The position numbers and the translations under genes are program-made. A stretch of 64,000 nt of DNA from Paulinella micropora (taxonomy: Eukaryota > Cercozoa > Imbricatea > Euglyphida): contig BJOX01000358.1 in the NCBI GenBank assembly GCA_009731375.1, positions 401,419 to 465,418 of the forward strand. The letters run 5' to 3'. Shown here in pieces: positions 10,117 to 19,478 of the stretch. Position 1 is the first letter of the stretch, and every line of letters begins with the position of its first letter. The notes beneath the pieces are model-generated. The model ran no database searches. It saw only the letters and a list, made by a program, of their open reading frames with translations, and had not been told where the DNA came from.

Positions 10117-13100
10117 TTACTGCCTTCGTCGCCTTGCGCGAACCCCTTTGCCAGGTGGCGGGCCGCCAACAAAAGTCAAGTCAAACTTCGACTCCTCCAG
10201 AATGTCCCATATTTTGTTAGGGATGGCGCCCAAAGATAAGTCAAAAGGAATATCAAGCACTCCTCTAGGCAGTGACTGAATAGTCCACGCAGTGTGGTCT
10301 TTGTCTCGAAGGGTAATAGTATCATCCCATGTCTCGAGATTTTTCGCGTCTTTGTACACCGGTAAATATTGTCTAGCTTTTGGATCCTCAACAGGGTCCA
10401 TGCTTCTCCAAAAATGGAGTACCGGTTGTATCGTTTTTGCTGCTAAGGATCTCTTCGATGTCCGTGCTGCCCGTGTAGTCTGCGGGACCGCCACAGCTCG
10501 CATGAGATAAAGATCTGAGAGAGTGTCATCGGCAACATGAGATTCTGCCGGTCTCAACAGATAAAAAGCGTCTCGGACCCACTTGATGGCCGCAATCGCC
10601 TCTCCTTCCTTCCATCGCACATGTCGAATGTCCACATTACCCGCGTTCGGGTTAGTGTCCTTCTCCCCTCCTCCTCCATGGACATCCGTCGCTCGCGTCG
10701 ACCTTGCCACCTTCCTCGGTTGGTCGAAGATGAGATCGTTTTGCGCTCTCCTCCTCTGCGCCTCCGTGAACTTCTCCTTCGTACCGCCGCGGACTATGGG
10801 GGCTTTAGACTGAGTCCCCGCCGCGCTTTTGCGGTTTGAGTCTTCCTTACTCTCCTTCTCGGTCTCCTCCTTCTCCGTGACCGGTGCCCGATAGGCATTC
10901 TCCTCCTCTAAGGTATCCTCCTTCTGTATAGGCGGTACCTCTTTGAAGTCCTCCTTCATCCGTTTCAACGCCTCCTCAACGGATTCATCCTCAAGTAAGA
11001 AGGGGTCATATTTGATCAGCCTTCGAACATTCACAATCTGCACCTTCCCTCTACCCCTGATCTTATAATTCAGAGGTCCCATCTGTTCCATGATCTGGTA
11101 TGGTCCTTTCCAGTGGGTAAACAGCTTAGAGCTAACCCCCTTAGGGACTTGAGGATGGTACAAGAGTACAATATCCCCAACCTGGAAACGGACTTGATCT
11201 AAGTGCGCTTGTCGCACTCCTTGTGCGTCAGTCTTTCTGCGCTCCGCCTCCCTGTGCGCCGCAACTATTTGTTCCGCCTCCATCTTCGCTCTTAGTCTCA
11301 TCCCGAACAACTCATCCTCATCTGCCCAAGTGTCTTTTGGATGCAGAAGTGAGGTTGGGATATTAGGCTCTCGGCCGTAAACCAATTGATATGGCGAGAC
11401 TGAGCTCCTGGCTCCTCCTAATGCCGATGAGGGTAGACAGTTCATTGCAAAGGCAAATGAAGGTGCTGCCTCCACCCAGGCTCTCTGATTCTCCTTCTTC
11501 ATACAGTACATCTTAAGCGAGGCTTTGAGAGGTCTATGTACCCGCTCGATCTTGCCATTCGCTCTCGGGTTATAGGCAGTAACATATTGCCATTTCATCC
11601 CGTAGTACTTAGATAGTCTGTCGATGACTTCATTATTAAAGTCAGAACCTCGATCAGAACATATCTTTCTAGGCACTCCGATCTGCGAGACGATCCTATC
11701 GATCAGAGCCTCCGCAGTTGTCTTGCCTGTAGCGTCCTTAACAGGAACAACCCAGACATAATTGGTGGCTCGATCTATTGCGGTAAGAAGGTATCTGTAC
11801 CCTTCTGCCGATTCGGGGAAAGGTCCCACATGATCGATGTGTAAAAATTCAAACATCCCGGCGTGTAACGGGAATGTACCGATCAGGCCAAAGTTCGCCT
11901 TCAGCGGTGTCTTTGTGGTTTTGCATGGGATGCATGCGTCCACTTCCCTGTCTATCTCCTCCTTCATCCCTTTCCACCAAAATCGCCTCGCTATGAACCA
12001 ATGAGTTCTTTGTCGACCCGGATGTGCCAGTAAGGGGCAGTTATGGGCTGCGACATATATAAAGCGCCTCAACTTCTCTGGTACCCAGAGAGTCCATTTG
12101 TCAGGCTGTGATGCAAATTTGCCATGCTGGCCCTTGTACCACAATAGCCCATCTCTCCACGCCATCTCCTTCATCTGATCTTTGATCTGTGGAGTCTTTT
12201 TAAGCTCATTAGGGTTCTTGTATAACGTTATGAGCTCCTTGAACTCCGGATCCGTCGCCTGTTGCTGCCTCCACGCGGTAGGCGAGGCGATATGAATAGT
12301 ACCGTCCTCCAACCTTACTCCTACCCTTTCCGGGTCTTCATCAAGCTCGCTTCGATTTTCCTGTGGAGGTTCAGTACAGACCTCAGTCGTCTCCTCCTCT
12401 TCTTTTATATTCGCCTTCGCGTTCTCGTATGCCTCATAAGACCACTCAGCGTCTTCGAGAACATGCGCCTCACAGCATATGCCATGCTCCGGGCCTTGAG
12501 GACTATATCGTAGACCCGTGCGGTCATAACGAACGCCTCTTGCCATCTGCATCGCCTCTATGTGGCTCACCTCGTATACCTTGTCCGTGGACAGGTCCAT
12601 CATCTCCACTGATGATACGAGAGCCGACACCTCCGACTGAAACTCTAGCCTGGAAAGGCTATCAGCGACTACGTTTCGCTTTCCCGGTAAGTAGACCATC
12701 GTGAAATTGAAACATGACAAGAAAGCTTGCCACCGCGCCAAACGGCCGGTTTGTTCATGATTCATCAACCAAAGAAGGTTGTGATGATCGGTCCTAACCG
12801 TGAATAGAGGTCCTCCCCACAAGTATTCTCTGAGCCTCTTGAGAGCCCATACTACTGCCAACGCCTCCCTCTGTCGCGTGCAGTAATTTCGCTCCGCCGC
12901 ACACAGCTTTCTACTAATAAACATGATCGGGCGCAACTTTTTCTCCTCATCTTCCTGTTGCAGCACCGCGCCAATCGCAAACTTAGATGCATCCGTGTCG
13001 ACTACGAACAGTTTCGTAAAGTCGGGCATCATAAGTACTAATCCGCCGTCCTTGGGATCTTTATAAATGATATCTTTGAGCGTATTAAACGCCTGCAAAG

Positions 13101-15864
13101 CCTCCTCATCCCACTTCTCAAAGTCTCCAAAATCAATCATCTTCTCCAGCTTAGCCCGAGTTGCACCCCAATCGGGTATGAACTGGCTGTAGTACTGTGC
13201 CATCGCAAGAAAAGAGTGTAACTCCGTGCGATTCTTTGGCAACTGTCTACTCATGATCTCCTCCCTCTTTTCGCGCGATATCGAGACCCTACTATGAGAA
13301 ATCTCGTAACCGAAATACGTCACACTTGTCCTGGCAAGCTGACATTTCTTTAGGTTGCATTTCAGGCCAAAAGCTCCGATGCGCCTGAAGACATCTGACA
13401 AGTGATCGATATGCTCTTCCATTGTGTTAGAGTATACGATGATGTCATCGATGTAACAAAATGCATATTCTCCCGCCTTCTGTCCTCTCCTTCTCATAAA
13501 ACCATCCTCCGACTGGTCGTCATACTGACCGCTCAACATCTTCTGCATCGCCTTCTGAAAGAGCCCCGGGGCCTGTTTGAGTCCCATTGGAAGCACCTTC
13601 CACTGGTATATTTCCATACCCACAACGAATGCAGTCAGCCATCTGGATTTCTCGTCCAGTGGTATCTGCCAGAAGCCGTTCTTAAGGTCAATGACCGAAT
13701 AGAATTTAGCATTCCGCAGCACCCTTCTGCCTTCTTCTAAGGTCGGCAGAGGATTTCTCTCTTCCTCTAGCACCTTATTCACACGGGCATAATTGATCGT
13801 CAAGCGCCATTCTCCTCCTGGCTTAGGGACGATTTTCGGTTGAGAGACAATTGGAGATGTAGATCTCTCAATAAAGTCCTCATCGAGCAACTGTCTCACA
13901 TTCTCCTCCGCTATTTTTGCCTCATGTATGCTCAAATTTGCCCTCCGTGGTGCCGGAGATGGCTCCGCACCCGGTATCTTGTAAATGACAGCAGTGAAGT
14001 CATCCGACTTTACACCACCTGCCCGAGGAGGGTCGAAAATTTCTCTGTACGCCTCCATCTTAGCTTTGAGAAACGCCTTCTCTCTCTCCGAACCCACTCC
14101 TTCTTCTAAAATTTTCCGCGCCGCCGCTTGGAAATCTTCCTCCGACATCTTCTTATGCTCCTTGAGGGGCGCTAAGTCCTCCTCCAAACTCAAATCTTCC
14201 TCGGACAAATCGTCTAGTCCCGTTCTTTCATACGTGACTGTGTCCGGCTCATCATCATGACCCAGCCCGACAAGCATATCAATAAGGTTCGCGTATTGTA
14301 TCGGAGCCTTACGGGTGTAGAAACCATCAAAGCATGTGAAAGCTTGAGGTATCAATTTCAACTTGTCCTGGGCTCTGAGCTTTTGCTTGTATGCACTGCT
14401 CTGCTCCCGAGACCCGAGTCGACAAGCCACCACTAACTGTTGCTTGCGAGAAGGAACAGGTATAGGATGATCAATAAGCCGGTCCCTTATCTCCTGTGCC
14501 CAGATCGCCTTCTCATTGTATGGCAGAATGACAGTATACGGCTTGTTACTCTCAAATAGAGTCCGTAGACACTTTTTCACTTCAGTTAATGAGCGCGGCC
14601 AGGTAGGCACATCGCCCCAAAAGTTCGTGATAAAAGTTTTAATGTCATCCGCTGGAGTATCGGGGATACGCCCCTTCCTCCTTGGCACAAACGCCTCTCT
14701 CTTCTCATCTGACACCTTCGCATGGTAACAGTAGCCATTAGTAATATGGACATCTGCCCCGCCACCTTCTGCGAATCTGGCCAACGACGGGCACTGTTTC
14801 GCAACACATATTATCTCCTCATTACGCGCTACGACTAAGTCATCAATAGACTTTCTGTCCCATGCGGGAATCGTAACCGTATACGCCTGCATCTCCGTCT
14901 CCCAATTGTCGGTCCAGGTCAGTTCCTCCGGCACTGTGACATAGGGGTGTACATAGGCTTCAGTTGCCTCATGTACGAAGGCCAACTTTTTCCTCTCCGT
15001 TGCTAGACTCAGCTCAAAAGCCTCGTATGAGTCAGTAGCAGTCATCGGATTAATATCCTCCTCCTCTCCATTCTTCACTCCATAAATCACCCGCCGTGCG
15101 GCGCAATCGATCACAGCCCCCATCGTAGCCAATTGGTCATACGACAGCAGGATTGAACCGTGGTAATCGGGGACAACATAGAGGTCCGCACGATATACTC
15201 GACCGGATTTCAATTTGAAAATTAATGTGACGATGCCCGTAATTTCCGTACGGCTGCCTACCCCTTTTAGGGTCCCCTTTGTTTTTCTAATGTTTTTGTC
15301 CACCCATGTCCGGTGACTATTCAAAAACTTCTGGCCGACAATATTAATATTCGCCATCGTATCATTACCAACTTTTAATGTGGTTTGTAAAGTTTCACAA
15401 AAGAGGTCAGTGTAGCATAGCGCGTCTGGTCTATGTAAACTAGCCGCTAGCACATGAATTTTTCGTTCTAGGGTTTTGAGTCTAAGCTCAAGTTCCTTGT
15501 CCTCTTCTCGTTCTCCCCCCTTTTCCGCCAACTTAACTTCTTGAGTCTCCGGGGCTTCCGGTATCTCGAGTGTCTTTTGGACAGAGTCTGGTACACCGAG
15601 TGTACTCGTGTCTATAGCAGAGACTATTGAGTCCTTTGGCGGGGGTACGGTCCGCTGCTTCTTCGTAGGAGAAGACCTAGCCTTTGGTTTCGGCTTCCTC
15701 TCCTCCATCGCCTTCTTCGCCTTCCTATTCGCATCATTTATCATATTAGCTCTCGAAGGATGAACTAGCAAGTGCTTACCTTGAGGCTTGTGAGGCTGTG
15801 TGCCTTCACCTTCACGTCTGGGAGGAACGGAACCGTTCGTATCCTGTTCATCAACAGTAGGCAT
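10117..15864 (-). CDS. pol: Pol polyprotein (protease, RT, RNase H, integrase), element A
   Basis: 1915 codons, uninterrupted. Order: a charged N-terminal region; a retropepsin-like domain (about 155-262) with NDTMANINIV at 167-176, where families normally have D-S/T-G, and ILLSYDQLATMG as the distal strand; a 350-residue linker; reverse transcriptase (about 640-830) with YIDD at 804-807; RNase H (about 950-1070) with D958, E1000, D1026 and D1068; the integrase HHCC zinc site (H1274, H1281, C1311, C1314); the DDE core D1344, D1404, E1440 (35-residue D-E spacing); a GPY-type module (GPYQIMEQMGPLNYKI); and a C-terminal extension of over 250 residues ending RARRRRQ. It copies element RNA into DNA and integrates it. 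The ATG at 15864 is a convenience: the frame is open upstream to the gag stop, so Pol is probably made by readthrough from Gag. Confidence 0.95.
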   Translation of the reverse strand: MPTVDEQDTNGSVPPRREGEGTQPHKPQGKHLLVHPSRANMINDANRKAKKAMEERKPKPKARSSPTKKQRTVPPPKDSIVSAIDTSTLGVPDSVQKTLEIPEAPETQEVKLAEKGGEREEDKELELRLKTLERKIHVLAASLHRPDALCYTDLFCETLQTTLKVGNDTMANINIVGQKFLNSHRTWVDKNIRKTKGTLKGVGSRTEITGIVTLIFKLKSGRVYRADLYVVPDYHGSILLSYDQLATMGAVIDCAARRVIYGVKNGEEEDINPMTATDSYEAFELSLATERKKLAFVHEATEAYVHPYVTVPEELTWTDNWETEMQAYTVTIPAWDRKSIDDLVVARNEEIICVAKQCPSLARFAEGGGADVHITNGYCYHAKVSDEKREAFVPRRKGRIPDTPADDIKTFITNFWGDVPTWPRSLTEVKKCLRTLFESNKPYTVILPYNEKAIWAQEIRDRLIDHPIPVPSRKQQLVVACRLGSREQSSAYKQKLRAQDKLKLIPQAFTCFDGFYTRKAPIQYANLIDMLVGLGHDDEPDTVTYERTGLDDLSEEDLSLEEDLAPLKEHKKMSEEDFQAAARKILEEGVGSEREKAFLKAKMEAYREIFDPPRAGGVKSDDFTAVIYKIPGAEPSPAPRRANLSIHEAKIAEENVRQLLDEDFIERSTSPIVSQPKIVPKPGGEWRLTINYARVNKVLEEERNPLPTLEEGRRVLRNAKFYSVIDLKNGFWQIPLDEKSRWLTAFVVGMEIYQWKVLPMGLKQAPGLFQKAMQKMLSGQYDDQSEDGFMRRRGQKAGEYAFCYIDDIIVYSNTMEEHIDHLSDVFRRIGAFGLKCNLKKCQLARTSVTYFGYEISHSRVSISREKREEIMSRQLPKNRTELHSFLAMAQYYSQFIPDWGATRAKLEKMIDFGDFEKWDEEALQAFNTLKDIIYKDPKDGGLVLMMPDFTKLFVVDTDASKFAIGAVLQQEDEEKKLRPIMFISRKLCAAERNYCTRQREALAVVWALKRLREYLWGGPLFTVRTDHHNLLWLMNHEQTGRLARWQAFLSCFNFTMVYLPGKRNVVADSLSRLEFQSEVSALVSSVEMMDLSTDKVYEVSHIEAMQMARGVRYDRTGLRYSPQGPEHGICCEAHVLEDAEWSYEAYENAKANIKEEEETTEVCTEPPQENRSELDEDPERVGVRLEDGTIHIASPTAWRQQQATDPEFKELITLYKNPNELKKTPQIKDQMKEMAWRDGLLWYKGQHGKFASQPDKWTLWVPEKLRRFIYVAAHNCPLLAHPGRQRTHWFIARRFWWKGMKEEIDREVDACIPCKTTKTPLKANFGLIGTFPLHAGMFEFLHIDHVGPFPESAEGYRYLLTAIDRATNYVWVVPVKDATGKTTAEALIDRIVSQIGVPRKICSDRGSDFNNEVIDRLSKYYGMKWQYVTAYNPRANGKIERVHRPLKASLKMYCMKKENQRAWVEAAPSFAFAMNCLPSSALGGARSSVSPYQLVYGREPNIPTSLLHPKDTWADEDELFGMRLRAKMEAEQIVAAHREAERRKTDAQGVRQAHLDQVRFQVGDIVLLYHPQVPKGVSSKLFTHWKGPYQIMEQMGPLNYKIRGRGKVQIVNVRRLIKYDPFLLEDESVEEALKRMKEDFKEVPPIQKEDTLEEENAYRAPVTEKEETEKESKEDSNRKSAAGTQSKAPIVRGGTKEKFTEAQRRRAQNDLIFDQPRKVARSTRATDVHGGGGEKDTNPNAGNVDIRHVRWKEGEAIAAIKWVRDAFYLLRPAESHVADDTLSDLYLMRAVAVPQTTRAARTSKRSLAAKTIQPVLHFWRSMDPVEDPKARQYLPVYKDAKNLETWDDTITLRDKDHTAWTIQSLPRGVLDIPFDLSLGAIPNKIWDILEESKFDLTFVGGPPPGKGVRARRRRQ

Positions 15865-15942
15865 AACTGTGACTGTCGGATTAAAAAGAACAGTTTTTAT
15901 CTCCTTCTCTCTCTTCTTTTCCTCTCTCTTCTCCTCCCGTCA
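15865..15942 (-). promoter_or_regulatory. Probable Gag-Pol stop-codon readthrough site, element A
   Basis: The gag stop at 15940-15942 is TGA followed by CGG. The next 25 codons to the pol ATG are open in the same frame. UGA-CGG is a known leaky stop context in several plant RNA viruses. Element B has TGA-CTG at the matching place, again with an open in-frame continuation. Readthrough is inferred. Confidence 0.65.
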
Positions 15943-18450
15943 GTCTACGACGACAACACGCTCACCTGAGCCGGTGTCTTCGTCTTGACGTCCCCCCTCC
16001 GTAGCGGTATAAGCTTGCTGGGGGTAGTTGGAGCTGGAACTGGTGCTATAATTCCAGTATCCGTGTCCTCTGGGAGGGCGCGCTGGGGTCCGTCCTCCCC
16101 TTCCACGAAAGCCTCGTCCTCGTGGTGCCGCCCCTCTTGGTGTCCCTCGGGACCCTCGTGACGATCCTCTCGTCTCTCCTCCTCCTCTAGTCGGCGCCTT
16201 TGATCGGCCCGATGTCTCTCTCTTCTCCCTTCTCTTCATTCTGTCAAGGAAGTAAATGATGGCCTCCCGGAACTCCGCATCCGAGACCATATTCGCATTC
16301 CACCTCCCCTCCTCCAACTCCTTCTTGTACATGGCGTACATGGTCTTTTTCATGCCTTCGAGCTCTCTAAGGAAAAGATTTCGCTGCCTATCATCAAGAG
16401 AGTCGTGGCTGAAGAGGCAATTGCCTACTCCTTTCTGTGCCTCATGCTTACACGCCATGTATGAAAAATAGCGGTAGCACGGCGTCGGCTCATCTCTCCC
16501 CCTCTTGAGACCTGCCGTTCGAGTTGCATGTGCTGCTTGAGCACCTCCAACCCCCTGTGTCGCGGCACTGGAGAATGACTCGGTGGCCGTGTCCAATTCG
16601 GAACACGCGTCGAGCACCTCCTTGAACAGGTCGCCCGGCGGAGTAGCCGCTACAGTCCTCTCGTATATATTCGTTTCTAAAAAATCCGCCGTCTTCACCG
16701 CCGTGAAGGTCGGACAGGACTGTATGATCCTTGCGAGCTTGCTCGGGTGTCGTGTACACAAAGCACTCAGGAAGTACAAAATGATAGACTTCCGGCTATA
16801 AAAGAGCCCGTACTTGGCGCTGACCTCAGTGAGGATCGCTGCCAACCTCGTGCCAATGCCCAGCCCTTCGTTCACCTCTTGAAAAATCTCAAACCCAATC
16901 AAAGTACCAGTGCACAGGTGCTGATACCCATGAGTTTTAAAGTATTGCAAGAGGACGGCAACTGGCACCGTGCATTGCAGGTCTGAGGCTGCTCTCCTAG
17001 CCGCCACCTCTACCGCTCTCATCGCCTTGTACTCCCCAACATCAAACCCTTGTGTGATGATTGATGGGTCCAACAAGGTGTACAACGCCTCATACTCCTG
17101 TGTTTCGTCCGTTGGATGCTGCTTCATACAAGCATCAATTCTTCTGAGCTTGTCTCGAAGGTTCGCATCCGTGTCCTTCTGACTCGCTGTCTCTGCATAC
17201 AGCGTCAGAGCAGTGGCATCGGACTTTGTATATTTTTGGAAGGCCTGTATGATAGCCTGTCTGTCCTTTTTGTCATTACTGTTGACAATGACAGTGGTAG
17301 GCGCTGAGCTAGTCGCAGGGGCCGAAGGGGCTGTGTGGGCTGACGGGGCGGAGCGGCCCGAGGGAGCCATATAAGATCCAGAGGAATATTTCGGTCCCTT
17401 TGTTCCCGCCGCCTTGGCTAATGCAATCTTTGCCTCCATCTCCTTCTTTTCTTTCTCAGCCGCTAGCTCTTTGATATACAGCTCTTGGGCATGATGAAAA
17501 AAAGACAGGATCTCAGCTGCCTTCCGAAGGAACAAGGCCTTCTCCGCCAACTCCTTCTCTCCCGCTTTATTGGTGGGGGGTGGTGCGGCCGTCCCCTCCA
17601 AGATCGTATGATCCTTCGTGAAGACCCACCTCTTCCATGCGTCATCCTTCACCAAGGCCGCATGCAGCTTCTTCATCCTCGTCACCCCTCCAGCTTCGCC
17701 TTCTATTTCCCTCAGGGCCGGGTGAAGGTCCCTGCCAAACTGGGTGTGTTGGAGTTTACCCAGGTCCACTAACTTGGCCTCCATAAGTTTCAGAGACACA
17801 TCCATGACATTGATCTGTCCTTTTGGATTCCTGAACTTAAACTCCTTTTCCACTCTCTTTATTGAATCAATGTCCTGACCAGGATCGAGCAACCTAGCCA
17901 GTGCTCTTGTGTTCCATGGCAGCACAGTCTTTCCAGTCTGGTACTCAAAGAGTATAGCACACTCAAACACTGTCCATGAGAGGTCGAGTAGCTCCAGTAA
18001 AGACATATTGTCCCCAAATGAGACATGTTGCACCTGTAACTGTGCACCGTCGTCTCTGAGGAATTCTGCCAGAGGCAGAGCTTGCCTTGGGAGAGGGTAA
18101 CAGATGTCCTCCTTCTTCAAGGGTTGTCCCCATCGCATTTCTTGGGGAATGTATAGCCATTTATAGGCCTCATCCTTCCCTTTCTTCTCCTCAAACTCCT
18201 TCTTACTTAGTTTGCCATATTCGGCCACAAACCTCGCTTCCTCTCCTCCCTTCTCCTCCTCCTCGACTTCCTCTGCTCCTCCTGTGTCAAAGGAAGGCGC
18301 AGTAAAAAATTGATTCTCTGCTCCTCCTGTGTCAAAGGAAGGTGCCAGATCTCCTCCTTCTGCATGAGGGTCAACGAACTCCTCTTCGTTTCCTGGGGTT
18401 CGCTCACTCTCCCCCCCTCCTTCCTGCCAGTCTTCAGACCTAGTAGACAT
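15940..18450 (-). CDS. gag: Gag-like protein with CCCH finger and RGG tail, element A
   Basis: 836 codons, intact, ATG at 18450. Parts: an acidic N-terminus with a tandem duplicated segment (APSFDTGGAE, about residues 37-60); a predicted helical core; a Pro/Ala/Ser linker (about 360-390); a second helical core; a Cys-x8-Cys-x10-Cys-x3-His finger near 657-682 (CYRYFSYMAC...CLFSH); and an Arg/Gly-rich tail. Gag packages element RNA into particles. A CCCH finger with an RGG tail replaces the usual CCHC zinc knuckle. It ends with TGA in the frame of pol. The assignment rests on position and nucleic-acid-binding features, since Gag sequences evolve fast. Confidence 0.85.
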   Translation of the reverse strand: MSTRSEDWQEGGGESERTPGNEEEFVDPHAEGGDLAPSFDTGGAENQFFTAPSFDTGGAEEVEEEEKGGEEARFVAEYGKLSKKEFEEKKGKDEAYKWLYIPQEMRWGQPLKKEDICYPLPRQALPLAEFLRDDGAQLQVQHVSFGDNMSLLELLDLSWTVFECAILFEYQTGKTVLPWNTRALARLLDPGQDIDSIKRVEKEFKFRNPKGQINVMDVSLKLMEAKLVDLGKLQHTQFGRDLHPALREIEGEAGGVTRMKKLHAALVKDDAWKRWVFTKDHTILEGTAAPPPTNKAGEKELAEKALFLRKAAEILSFFHHAQELYIKELAAEKEKKEMEAKIALAKAAGTKGPKYSSGSYMAPSGRSAPSAHTAPSAPATSSAPTTVIVNSNDKKDRQAIIQAFQKYTKSDATALTLYAETASQKDTDANLRDKLRRIDACMKQHPTDETQEYEALYTLLDPSIITQGFDVGEYKAMRAVEVAARRAASDLQCTVPVAVLLQYFKTHGYQHLCTGTLIGFEIFQEVNEGLGIGTRLAAILTEVSAKYGLFYSRKSIILYFLSALCTRHPSKLARIIQSCPTFTAVKTADFLETNIYERTVAATPPGDLFKEVLDACSELDTATESFSSAATQGVGGAQAAHATRTAGLKRGRDEPTPCYRYFSYMACKHEAQKGVGNCLFSHDSLDDRQRNLFLRELEGMKKTMYAMYKKELEEGRWNANMVSDAEFREAIIYFLDRMKRREKRETSGRSKAPTRGGGETRGSSRGSRGTPRGAAPRGRGFRGRGGRTPARPPRGHGYWNYSTSSSSNYPQQAYTATEGGRQDEDTGSGERVVVVD

Positions 18451-19208
18451 GGACGCTGAAGGAATACGGATGAGACAGAGTTGTTTCTACCCCGTAATTG
18501 CTCTGTTCGTCTATGAGGAACGAATAGAGAGAAAAAACGAAAAGACAGTATAGAGAGAGAGCGTCTCACCTCTATGTCTTATGTGTTTTTTTTTTTTTTT
18601 TTTTTTTTTTTGTGAGAAAGAAGTAATCTGTACGACTTTCTCTGAAAATTTGATCTCCTTCTCCACTCCTCTTTTCTTTTTCTCTTTTTGTTGTTGTATC
18701 TGTTATGAGGTACGAGGACCTATGTACAGATAATGTCAAAGAGGCTAGAGAAGCACTCCTTGAGAAGTCGACTTGTCGTCTGACACTTGTTCAGACCTAT
18801 TGTCGAAAGACAGTCAGAGATTTGCAAAAATACTCTGATGTGTGTGGTTTGAGAGGCAACAAAGTGCACAGACTTGAAAGGTAGAGTACTACGCTCGTGT
18901 CCTTCAAGTTTGTTTGTATCTGTGAGTGTTTGTTTGTACGTCTGTTGACCTACTCTGTCTCTGTCTCAAGAGAGAACAAAAGAACAGCTACGAGGTCTGG
19001 TGTCTGGCCTCCTTGTGAGGACACAGATACAGGCTGTGGAGAGGGTACTGAGACACCTACTCACAAACGCCTAGACGTCTAGTTTTGCAAAAAGAGCTGT
19101 GTGGGGATGTGCTGGAGTATTTGTTTTTTGGAACACCTACTCAGAAGAGATAGGTCTGTCCAATTTTTCTTTCTGCTGTTCCAAAAACAAGCCAGAAAAG
19201 AAATCAGC
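18451..19208 (-). other. 5' leader of element A
   Basis: About 0.78 kb between the primer-binding site and gag. It contains a 26-base T run on the plus strand (18586-18611), which is an A run in the element RNA and is absent from element B. Patches such as CTCACAAGGAGGCCAGACAC resemble the leader of B. Confidence 0.7.
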
Positions 19209-19226
19209 CTTGTGCTGGTGACTCCA
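19209..19226 (-). other. Primer-binding site, element A
   Basis: In sense orientation TGGAGTCACCAGCACAAG starts one base after the 5' LTR. TGG pairs with the CCA end of a tRNA. Element B starts TGGAGTC too but then diverges. I cannot name the tRNA. Confidence 0.7.
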
Positions 19227-19227
19227 A

Positions 19228-19474
19228 TGTTACAATCCCCGAAGATAGCTCAATAAAAAGTCGGTAATACAACCAAACACAAATCCCCAAAAGAGAATGA
19301 TGTCTCGTTATATTAGCTCAGTGAAGCAGAAAAGAAAACGGCAACAGACCAAGGTTAAAATGGCATTAGGTCGAATCCGGCCAAACGATATTGAAAATAA
19401 TGGGAAAAAACTAGGTGCACCTGACACCAGAAAAAGTGTACTTTTTACCGGCTATCCGGGGGGTGATGCCTACA
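19228..19474 (-). repeat. 5' LTR of element A
   Basis: 247 bp, paired with 9078-9324. In sense orientation it holds AATATAACGAGACATCATTC, a possible TATA-like start region, which is also conserved in element B. Confidence 0.95.
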
Positions 19475-19478
19475 GGTA

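Larger units (their letters stand above)
9078..19474 (-). mobile_element. Complete Ty3/gypsy LTR retrotransposon (element A)
   Basis: A 10.4-kb element with 247-bp LTRs at both ends (four differences seen, about 98% identical), TGTAGG...TAACA termini, a primer-binding site, a polypurine tract, gag and pol. The protease-RT-RNaseH-integrase order places it in Ty3/gypsy (Metaviridae). GGTA flanks it on both sides (9074-9077 and 19475-19478) as a 4-bp target duplication. The near-identical LTRs and open frames indicate a recent, possibly active copy. It lies just downstream of the aminopeptidase gene. Confidence 0.95.

Noticed and set aside
15940-15942. UGA read as a sense codon throughout the genome
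   Set aside because: Aminopeptidase and VPS37 both end at UGA exactly where their families end, so UGA is a normal stop here. Readthrough at gag is more likely.
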